Assembly: GCF_000163295.1 (NCBI RefSeq)
Contig: NZ_GG700527.1
Span: 122,175-186,174 of the forward strand
Direction of reading: 5' to 3'
From: Anaerococcus vaginalis ATCC 51170
GTDB lineage: Bacteria; Bacillota; Clostridia; Tissierellales; Peptoniphilaceae
DNA length: 64,000 bases
The notes under the pieces are model-generated. The model saw only the letters and a program-made list of their open reading frames with translations. It did no database searches and was not told where the DNA came from. This document shows, piece by piece, positions 33,451 through 43,000 of this stretch. The number at the start of each line of letters is the position of its first letter. Position 1 is the stretch's first letter. Position numbers and translations under genes: made by a program.

Positions 33451-34896
33451 ATGAGCGATGTTATGATGCAAGCCTTCGAGTGGGACAGTCCCGCTGACGG
33501 AGGCTATTATGCTTTTTTGAAGGAAAATGCAAAAAAAATAAAGGATGCTGGAATTGATGCTCTTTGGCTTCCACCAATGTGTAAGGGCGGAGGCGATCAA
33601 GATGTTGGATATGGAATTTATGACTTGTGGGATTTGGGAGAATTCGACCAAAAAGGCACAGTCAGAACAAAATATGGAACAAAAAAGGAACTTCTTGAAG
33701 CAATTGATGAACTTCACAAAAATAATATAAAAGTTTATGCCGATGTTGTTTTAAATCACAAGGGAAACGCCGATTTTGAAGAAGAATTTATGGCGAGAAT
33801 GGTAGATCAAAATAACAGGGGAAAAGACGTATCAGAAGATATGAAAATTAAGGCTTGGACTGGATTTGATTTTCCAGGACGAGCTGGTAAATATTCAGAT
33901 TTTGTTTGGCATTATTATCATTTTACAGGAGTTGATTACGATTCAAATACCGACACAAAAGCAATATTTAGAGTCCTTGGAGAAGGAAAATATTGGGACC
34001 ATGGCGTAAGTGATGAAAAAGGAAATTTTGATTATCTAATGAACGCTGACATAGACCATTCCCATCCAGAAGTAAGAGAAGAAATATTTAAATGGGTTGA
34101 TTGGTTTATGGAAGAAACTGGAGTTGATGGTTTTAGATATGATGCATTAAAGCACATTTCTGACGAATTTATTTATGATTTATCAAATCATATAATGGAA
34201 AAAAAGAAAGATAATTTTTATCTTTTCGGGGAATATTGGCAATATGACGAAGGTCAAATTGATGGATATTTGGATGATACTGATTGGAAAATAGACTTAT
34301 TTGATGTGCCACTTCATTTTCACTTTGAACAGGCGAGCAAGTCAAATGGAAATTATGATATGAGAAATATTTTTAACAACACAATTGTCAAAAATCATCC
34401 TTTACAAGCAGTAACCTTTGTAGATAATCACGATTCCCAACCAGGTCAGTCTTTGGATTCTTGGGTTGAAGATTGGTTTAAAGAAATAGCCTATTCCTTA
34501 ATTTTATTTAGAAAAGACGGCTATCCTTGCATATTTGCAGGAGATTATTATGGTTTAAAAGGAGAAATCAAAAAAGATCCATTAAAAGAAATGATTGATA
34601 ATATGCTTGATGTAAGAAAAAAATATTCTTTTGGCGATCAAGATGATTATTTTGATAATCCACAAGTTGTAGGTTGGGTAAGAAGAACAGATGATAAAAC
34701 ATCTTCCCTTGCAGTTTTGATTTCCATAGGAGATATGGCTGAAAAACAAATGTTTGTAGGCGAAGAAGAAGCCGGAAAAACCTATGTAGATTTGTCAGGC
34801 AACAACAAAAACGAAGTTACAATCGATGAAAATGGAAACGGAATTTTTAATGTTGGACCTGGTTCAGTTTCATATTGGGCAGCAAAGGAAAATTAA
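33451..34896 (+). CDS. Cytoplasmic alpha-amylase (GH13)
   Basis: A 481-residue glycoside hydrolase without signal peptide, so it acts on internal alpha-glucans. The catalytic residues are Asp231 (DGFRYDALKH), Glu261 (FGEYW) and Asp328 (DNHDS). The ADVVLNHKGNAD calcium/substrate motif lies near residue 96, and DVGYGIYDLWDLGEF marks the intracellular AmyA-like subgroup. The length fits that subgroup (480-500). It abuts deoC without any gap and lies 5 bases before the RNase H start. Confidence 0.94.
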   Translation: MSDVMMQAFEWDSPADGGYYAFLKENAKKIKDAGIDALWLPPMCKGGGDQDVGYGIYDLWDLGEFDQKGTVRTKYGTKKELLEAIDELHKNNIKVYADVVLNHKGNADFEEEFMARMVDQNNRGKDVSEDMKIKAWTGFDFPGRAGKYSDFVWHYYHFTGVDYDSNTDTKAIFRVLGEGKYWDHGVSDEKGNFDYLMNADIDHSHPEVREEIFKWVDWFMEETGVDGFRYDALKHISDEFIYDLSNHIMEKKKDNFYLFGEYWQYDEGQIDGYLDDTDWKIDLFDVPLHFHFEQASKSNGNYDMRNIFNNTIVKNHPLQAVTFVDNHDSQPGQSLDSWVEDWFKEIAYSLILFRKDGYPCIFAGDYYGLKGEIKKDPLKEMIDNMLDVRKKYSFGDQDDYFDNPQVVGWVRRTDDKTSSLAVLISIGDMAEKQMFVGEEEAGKTYVDLSGNNKNEVTIDENGNGIFNVGPGSVSYWAAKEN

Positions 34897-34901
34897 AACA
34901 A

Positions 34902-35489
34902 ATGAAATATTACGCAGTAAAAAAAGGCAGAAATCCTGGGATATATACATCCTGGGATTTGTGTTTAAAAGAAGTAAAAGGTTACAAGGGAGCAATCTAC
35001 AAATCTTTTAAGAAAAAAGAAGACGCAGAAGATTTTCTAGAAGATAAAAATATTGAAATAAAAGCTGACAAAGATTCAGTAATAGCCTACATTGATGGTT
35101 CATATTCCAAAAAAGATAAAAAATATGGCGTGGGAATTGTCTACATAACAGACGAAAAAATCGAAGAAATCTACAAGGATTTTGATGACGAATTTCATAT
35201 CCACAGAAATGTTGCAGGAGAAGTAAAGGCAAGTGTTGGAGCAATCAACAAGGCAATATCCGAAGGCAAAAAAACAATCTATATCCATTACGACTACCAA
35301 GGAATAGAATCTTGGGCAAGAGGAGATTGGAAAAGAAATAACGAACTTACAAAAAGATACTACGAATTTTTCCAAAAAGCAAAGAAAAAAATCGACGTAC
35401 ACTTTATAAAAGTAAAGGCTCACTCAAACGACAAATACAACGATATGGCTGATGCCTTGGCGAAAAAATCCTTGGGGATAGAAGGATAA
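34902..35489 (+). CDS. RNase HI with N-terminal hybrid-binding domain
   Basis: A 195-residue protein. Residues 1-45 form a caulimovirus viroplasmin-like RNA/DNA hybrid-binding domain (YYAVKKGRNPGIYTSWDLC). The RNase H domain follows, with the carboxylates in AYIDGSY, GEVKAS, HYDYQGIESW and NDMADALAKK. It removes RNA from RNA-DNA hybrids such as Okazaki primers and R-loops. The start at 34902 is favoured over 34875, which lies inside the amylase gene. It is the last gene of the operon. Confidence 0.92.
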   Translation: MKYYAVKKGRNPGIYTSWDLCLKEVKGYKGAIYKSFKKKEDAEDFLEDKNIEIKADKDSVIAYIDGSYSKKDKKYGVGIVYITDEKIEEIYKDFDDEFHIHRNVAGEVKASVGAINKAISEGKKTIYIHYDYQGIESWARGDWKRNNELTKRYYEFFQKAKKKIDVHFIKVKAHSNDKYNDMADALAKKSLGIEG

Positions 35490-35519
35490 AATTTATAATA
35501 AATTAAGATAATAAGATAG

Positions 35520-35554
35520 ACAGAAAAGTTAAAAAGCTTTTCTGTTTTATTTTC
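35520..35554 (+). terminator. Terminator after the RNase H gene
   Basis: The stem ACAGAAAAG / CTTTTCTGT (35520-35528, 35537-35545) is followed by TTTTATTTT. Confidence 0.75.
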
Positions 35555-35614
35555 GCCTTAAAATTTCTAAATAAAATGGTACTATATATAAGGATAAAAA
35601 TTTAAGGGGGATAT

Positions 35615-36841
35615 ATGAATTGTTTAATTGGTCAGTCAGGTGGGCCCACCGCTGTTATTAATTCTTCTTTGGCTGGTGCTATCCAAGCTGGGATTGATTT
35701 TGATTTTGAAAATGTATTTGTTTCACTTAATGGAATTGAAGGGCTTTTAAGTGAAAATATCAAATTAGTTGACAAAGATTTGTTTGAAAAAGAAAATGCA
35801 AATGAAAGGCTTAGAAAAAGACCTTCTTCTATTCTTGGATCATGTCGTTTTAAATTAAGTGATGACTTGAAAGATTGGCAATACAAAAAAATCTTTGAAA
35901 ATTTAAAAAAATATGAAATTTCGACTTTTGTCTATATTGGTGGAAATGATTCAATGGATACAGTTATGAAACTCAATTCTTACATAGAAAAAAATAAGAT
36001 TGATTGGGTAAATGTAGTTGGTTGTCCAAAAACAATTGACAATGATTTGTGCGAAATGGACCATTCGCCAGGCTTTGCATCAGCATCAAAATTTGTAAAT
36101 TCTGCCCTAAGACAAATTAGGCTTGATTGCGATATTTATCCAATAAAATCAGTTACCTTTGTAGAAATTATGGGAAGAAATGCAGGCTGGCTTACAGCAA
36201 CTTCATATCTTGCAAATTATAAAAGAAAAAAAGATATAGTAAATTTAGTCTATCTTCCAGAAGATAAAAAATCATTAGATGATATAGAAAAAGAAATTAA
36301 AGAAAAATTCAAGGAAGATAATAATTTGCTAATAGCAGTTTCAGAAGGATTTATGGACAAAGATGGAAAACTTTTAAATGAAAAACAAAAATCATTTGAT
36401 AAAGGCTTCAATCATCCAATAATTGCAGGCATTGGCTTAAAAATTTCAGACTATATTCACGATAAATTAAAAGTAAAAACTCGTTCGGTCGAATTAAATA
36501 TTGTCCAAAGAACAAGTTTTCTAATTTCAAAAACCGATTCAGATGAGGCTTACCAATTGGGATATTTGACAATAAAATATGGGAAGGAAAAAACAAATCT
36601 AGTTCCTATATTAAAAAGAGAAAATTCTAAGGATTACAAAGTAAAATATTCTACAACAAAACCATCAAATATAGCAAACAAAGAGAAAAAAATACCACAA
36701 GAATGGCTAGAATCAAGAGAGATTTTAAAAGAAAAAATTACAAATTACACTCTTCCATTAATAAAAGGAGAAATATACCAAGAATTTATAGATGGAATTT
36801 TTGATTATATAAAATTGGAAGATTTTACAAAAAATAATTAA
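35615..36841 (+). CDS. Phosphofructokinase family, PPi-dependent type
   Basis: A 408-residue PFK-A family enzyme. Residues 109-113 read GGNDS rather than GGDGS, and residues 138-144 read PKTIDND, with Lys instead of the Gly of ATP-PFK. Both features are typical of pyrophosphate-fructose-6-phosphate 1-phosphotransferase. VEIMGRNAGWLTA near 187 binds fructose 6-phosphate. The reaction is reversible, which suits an anaerobe saving ATP; the class III FBPase lies elsewhere in the window. The ribosome site AAGGGGG precedes the ATG. Own transcription unit. Confidence 0.9.
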   Translation: MNCLIGQSGGPTAVINSSLAGAIQAGIDFDFENVFVSLNGIEGLLSENIKLVDKDLFEKENANERLRKRPSSILGSCRFKLSDDLKDWQYKKIFENLKKYEISTFVYIGGNDSMDTVMKLNSYIEKNKIDWVNVVGCPKTIDNDLCEMDHSPGFASASKFVNSALRQIRLDCDIYPIKSVTFVEIMGRNAGWLTATSYLANYKRKKDIVNLVYLPEDKKSLDDIEKEIKEKFKEDNNLLIAVSEGFMDKDGKLLNEKQKSFDKGFNHPIIAGIGLKISDYIHDKLKVKTRSVELNIVQRTSFLISKTDSDEAYQLGYLTIKYGKEKTNLVPILKRENSKDYKVKYSTTKPSNIANKEKKIPQEWLESREILKEKITNYTLPLIKGEIYQEFIDGIFDYIKLEDFTKNN

Positions 36842-36857
36842 ATAAATTTATAAAAAT

Positions 36858-36896
36858 AAATCAGCATAAAGAATAAATCTTGTGCTGATTTTTTTT
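36858..36896 (+). terminator. Terminator after the phosphofructokinase gene
   Basis: The stem AAATCAGCA / TGCTGATTT is followed by a run of Ts. Confidence 0.8.
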
Positions 36897-36918
36897 GCGG
36901 TAATATTTTTCGCAAATA

Positions 36919-36935
36919 TGTAAATGTTTTGTAAA
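36919..36935 (+). promoter_or_regulatory. WalR-type box upstream of the giant surface protein
   Basis: TGTAAATGTTTTGTAAA is an exact fit to the WalR (YycF) consensus TGTWAH-N5-TGTWAH. It lies 27 bp before a TATAAT at 36963-36968 that has only a weak -35, as expected for an activator-dependent promoter. A second box of the same form precedes the SH3/lysozyme-like gene. Confidence 0.6.
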
Positions 36936-36962
36936 AGGCTTTTATTTCATTGATTATTAGTA

Positions 36963-36968
36963 TATAAT
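36963..36968 (+). promoter_or_regulatory. -10 element of the giant surface protein gene
   Basis: TATAAT with no good -35 at 16-18 bp upstream; the WalR-type box lies upstream instead. Confidence 0.5.
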
Positions 36969-37006
36969 TGAAGTAATAATATAGTAAAAAAAAGGAGGTA
37001 TTTTTA

Positions 37007-40000
37007 GTGAAAAGTAAAAAGAATAAAAAAATTATTTTAACACTATTACTAGCTATTATTTTGCTCGGTACAAATATAGCTTTGGCGTCGTATACAAAAC
37101 GTGATGACGATAGCGATGATATTTATATCGACAAGATAAATGAAAATATTGTAAAAAAACCTACTGAGCTTGATGAAAGCAAGGATATTGATGAACAATT
37201 AGAAAATCCAAAATATCCAAATATTTACACCTATAGGTGGGATTACAAAATTGGTGTAAAAGAAAACGGTTTAGATAAGGATAAAATTATTTTTCAACCA
37301 TATATAGCAAGCGTAGGAGAAAATGCAAGTCCAGAAGAAAGGGCAGAAGTTTTAAAAGAAATAAACTTGCCTGAAGTAAAAGGCTACAAAAAACCAAATG
37401 GCATTGATTCCTATGATGTTACTTATGATTTTGTAAAAAATAATGCCAAAGATACAAAAAAAGCGAGCTTTTTGTTTTATGGAAATCATGATTATAAATA
37501 TGAACCAGAAGAAAAATATATTAAAGTAAAATATATTTTTCAAAACTTATATGATCATGAAAAATATGAAAATCCAAATGGTGAAAAAGAACCATTAATC
37601 AAAGAATATAAGGCAAAAACTGGAGATAAATTTAAAATTCCAGGACTAAATAAAGAAGATAGTGAAAAATATGCAAAAGGATTCGAACCAGAACAAAATA
37701 ATCTTGAGGTAACAGTTCCAGAAAATGCAAGTGAAACTCCTTTAATTTATCACTACAATAGAAAAACTTTCCAATTGGATTTTGATACGGATGGTGGATC
37801 TTATGTACCAAATATGACTCTATATTATGGTCAAACTATTCCATATTTTGATTACAAACCAACAAAAGATGGGTCAGTTTTTAAAGGATGGAAGTCTAAT
37901 AAAGATATAGAAACTTCTGATGGCACAAAAATAAAAAAAGGCGATCTTATAGATATGAAAAATTATCCAGATGGTCTAAAAGATGCAATGCCATCAGAAA
38001 ACATCATCTTTACTGCAGTTTGGGAAGAAGAACCAACAGCAGATTATAAGATTCAATTTTGGACTCAAAAAGCTGAATCTGATGGCTATGATTTTATAGG
38101 AGCAAAAGTAATAAAAGATGCAGACACAGGCTCTCGTCCAAATTTAGATTCAATGTTACCAGAAGGTTTCAAATTCCCTGAAATAGAAAAAGATCTTACA
38201 AAAAAGGGAAAAGAAAAAGAACTTAATAAATATTATGTTAGAAATACCAAAAAAATAAAAGAAGAAAATACAGAAAATGTTAAAAATGATGATGGATCAA
38301 GTAAAGTTCTTGTAAAAAAAGTTCATTCTGATGGCTCAACTACCTATAACATTTACTATGATCGTCAAACATATACAATGCTATTTGAAAAATTCTGCAT
38401 TGATAGTCCTGAAGAAGGTTTTCCAGCTAAAGAAGCAAAAATGGTACTTCCTGATGGAAGAAAATATGATTCTACAAAAGAAGTGAACAAACCATATAAA
38501 TTTACAGCGAAATTTGGCGAGAGATTGACAAAATGGCCTAATGATATGTGGCTTATAGAAAAAGGCGGAGTTGACTTTGATCCAAATCGTAGTTTTATAG
38601 GCTGGCAATTAAATACAGAAAATAATAATAATGAAGATCAAAGTCTATATCTTGATACTCCACCATACTGGCTAACATCAAAAGATTTTATAGACAGAGA
38701 TTTTACTAGTGAATGGGGTCCAGATGTAAGACCTGCAACTCACTCAACTTCAACAGGAGAAGTCCTACCTGAAAGAACTATTTCTCTTGGACCTTGTCAA
38801 AGTGCAGAGGATCAATTTGCTATCTACTATATGGAATATTTGTTTGAGGGCTTTGACGGTAAGCTCCACTATAATCCAGATATGTCATATACAAAAATTG
38901 ACACAAATGCTCAATACGAATATCCTTCTCCAGGTATTGTAGGATTTAAACCTAAATATGAGGGAATTGATCCTTATGACGATGTACTTCAACGTCCTGC
39001 AAAGAAAAAAGGCTATACAGAAAGACTTACAGAATACACTTTTGATGAACTTAAAGAAAAATTAGCTGAATATGAGAAAGATAGATCAACGGATGAAAAA
39101 TCCTTCTTTGATCCTATAGGTGAAAAAGGAATTAATGGAGTTCCTTTCAAGGACATTGAGAGATACCGCTTTGCATTTACTTATGAACGTGAAAAATATA
39201 CACTATATCTTGATAAAGATCCATCAGATGTAAATGCACATGCTGATTTTTCTGGAGAGAAATTTTCAAATGGTAAAGATGCGATTATATCTGATGTATA
39301 TTATGATCTTCCTCTTAGAAAATTAAATCTTGATGAAGATTATAAGCTTACAGAAGATGATAAGCCTAAAAATCTTCCTGATAATTATGTATTTAAGGGT
39401 TGGGCATTGGATGCTCAAGGTAGCAAGCTTATTAAGGATACTATTAAAGAATCTGAGAAACTTGAATCTCAAATTGCTGAGAAATATAAAGAGCTTGAAA
39501 AAAATTCAAATGACAAAGAAAAGAAATTTAAGTTACAAAATGAAATAAAAGAGTTAAAGTCTAAGCTAGATGATGCTGACGCTAACATGCCTAATTATGA
39601 TGTTGTCCTTTATGCAAAATGGGGCGAACCTGACAAAAATTATAAGGTAAAATTTGATCCAAATCTTGATCCAAATGATGGAGAAATTAATTCTATTGAA
39701 CAAAAAGATATTGCAACTCACAAAGATGGCGAAAGAATTAAAATATCAACTGAATTTGGAAAAGTTCCATACAAATCTCCTGAAAAACTTAAAAATGAAG
39801 GAAATACTCAAGTATTTGATGTAGCAAATAGAATGACAATAAAAGAGCCACCAAAACCACAAAGAGATGGTTATGATTTCTTGGGCTGGGAGCTTGTAAC
39901 TTATAATGAAAATGGAAGTGAAGATACTTCTTATAAAGATAAATATGGTGTTCCAAGACTTTATTCTTTTGGAAACGAAATTATATCAGATCTTCATCTT

Positions 40001-43000
40001 AGAGCAATTTGGGTAAAAAATGGTTTAGTTGATGTAAAAGTCTACCATCACTTGCTTGATAAAGATTTTAATGAAGTAAAATTAGTTGATGGCGTAATAA
40101 AAAATCAAAGAGTTAAAACAAACACTACAGCTTATGGTGTTATGCAAGGCGAAGATTACATCTTGGCTAATGATGATGAATTTGATAATAAAAATGTAAA
40201 TGAAGATACAAAAAATCAATACGAAAAATATAAAGAAGAAACGGAAAGAGAAAATTCTTATTATCAAAACCAAGTTGTTCAAGCTGAAGACGATAATACA
40301 ACATATGATGATGATGGAAATCCACAACAACCAATAAAATTAGACTTTAAAAATCAATTCCACTTCTACTACAGACCTTATCGTTATAGAAAATATACAG
40401 TAAATTATCTACTAGCAAAAGATGGACAAGATAGTTTTGAAACTGTTGGAAGTCAAAAAGACTTTGAAAATGTAATAGAACCTGAAGAAGTTTTAAATGG
40501 AAATAGACACTTTGATTCTGTAAATTATAGAAAAATAAGAGGTTTCAAATTAGTAAGTCCTCCACAAACTCAATTATTCTTTGATATTAACGAATACACT
40601 CACGAACTAAATGGTATTAATGGAATAAAAAATACAAAGGATGTTAATTTCTATTATAAAGATGTCAGAGTTCTAAAAACAAAAAATCCAAATACACCAA
40701 TACCTAAGGGCTATCACAGAATTACCTTTAAGGCACTTGATAATGGTTCATTTGGAACAGACAAAGATGGCAAGGAAATAAAAGAAATTTATTATGATGT
40801 AATCGATGGTTTGAATTTCAAAAATATTCCTGTACCAACAGATGAAGAGAAAAATGGCATAAAAATTACTCCAGATAAAAATTACAACATTGGTTCATGG
40901 AGTGGAAGAAGAGAAGGTGGAAAAGAATTAGGAGGTTTACTTGATGAAAATACTTCTATAAAACACAATTATGAATTTGAAATTGACTTTATAGAAGATA
41001 AATATCCAGAAGTAAAACCTATTAAAGTTTTTGAATCATCAAAAGATGACGGCGGAAACTTCATTAATGACTTTATGCCAACAAATGCCCAAATAGAAGA
41101 ATCTATTAGCGATTTAATTAAGCTTGAAAAATATAAAGATTATCAAGTCTTAGAAAAAGAAAAAATCTATGATAAGGTAAAAGAAGATGAAGCTTATAAT
41201 AATAAGCCAAGTGATGTTAAACCTAAAAAAGATTCAATTAAAGTAAGGGTTAATTTCAAAAATGATACTTACAAAGATTTTGAAATTCCTGTAGAAATTT
41301 ACAAAAATATATATAGGGCATTGGATAGTAAATCTAAACCAAATATAGTTCAAGACGACGAATTTTTGAAAGATTTTGTAAAAGTTGATGTAGTTCCAAC
41401 AAATAAGGCTAAAGATAAACAAACAAAAACTTATTATGTAAATCCAAAAGCTCAAGTAAGAATTCCAGAAAATGATCCAGAAGGAGAAAATGACTGGACA
41501 TTTGAAAAATGGACAGCTGATTTGGATTCATTGGAAGATAAAGATGATTTCAAAATGCCAAATCGTCATATTTTTGAAAATGAAACTGTGCTTACTGCAA
41601 GATATTCAAAAACACCAAAAGATATTGTATATCCACCAAGTGCTAAGATGATAACAACCTATGTAGGAAATTATCCAACTTTAGAAGAATATGAACAAAA
41701 AATAAAAGCTGGAAAAATCGGAAAAACTGGAGAAGTTGCAGAAATTGACTCTTATTATCTAATAGATAAAAAACCAGACGTAAGCAAAGAAATTCTACAT
41801 CCAGAAAAAGAAATAGATGATCCAACAGATCCAACAAAGAAAGTTTACACAAATTACCAAAGAGTAAAAGTAACTTACAAAACAGGAGAAGTATTCTTAG
41901 TTGACGTACCAGTAAGAGTATTAGATACAATCAAAGAAGTACCAGATGAAAATACAATTCCAGGAGAAGACTACAAAGATTATATTCTAGTAACAGTAGA
42001 TCCAACAGACAAAGCAAAAGATCCAACAAAGAAATACTACAGAGTAAGAAAAGATGTAGAAGTAACAATTCCATCAAATAATCCAGAAGGAATAGAAGTA
42101 ACAAGTAAAAACGGTGAAAGCCACAGCTACGAATTTACCAAATGGAAAGAAAAAGATACAAAACCAAGAGAATGGGAAAAAGACAAAAAAATCATAGGCA
42201 AATTCGAAAAAGACACAGAAATAATAGCAAAATATAGTCTTAAAGCGTGGCAACAAGAAAAACCAGAGAAAAATGTAATACCAAATGATCCAGATAATCC
42301 ACAAAAAAAACCAAAAGGTTATGTAAGTGTAAAATTCACAAGTGATGATGGATTAACACTAAGTGGCATCCAAGAATATTTCGTAAAGAAAAACCTTGAA
42401 ATAACATTAAAAGATATAAAATGGGCACAAATAGAAGAAAAAGTAGGATATAAATTCGATAAATGGGATAAAGAAAAAGATTTAGAAATAAAAGATCAAG
42501 ACATAGTTGTAAATGCAACATCAATCCCATTAAAAGATGTAATACCAAAAAAAGATGGCGAAGAACAACCAAAAGGTTACGTAAAAGTAGACTTCAAAAC
42601 AGACGGAAATGGAACACTAGAAGGAGAAACAAGCTACTATGTAAATCCAACCAAAGAAGTAACACTAGAAGTTCCAGAAACAAAAGCAAATATAGGCTAT
42701 AAGTTTAAAGAATGGGACAAAGATGCAAACAAGCCAACAAAATATGAAAAAGATACAACAATCACAGCAAAATTTAAAGCACTAGATGATGTAAGCGAAA
42801 CACCAATAAAAGATTACGTAAAAGTAACATTCCAAATAGAAGGAAAAGGTGGAAAAATAAAAGAAGGCGAAGTAGAAACCTACTATGTAAATCCAGAAAA
42901 GAAAGTCATAGTAACAACGCCAAAGCTAGAAACAGAAATAGGCTATAAATTCAAAGGATGGGATAAAGATACAAGTAAACTAACCCAATATACAGAAAAA

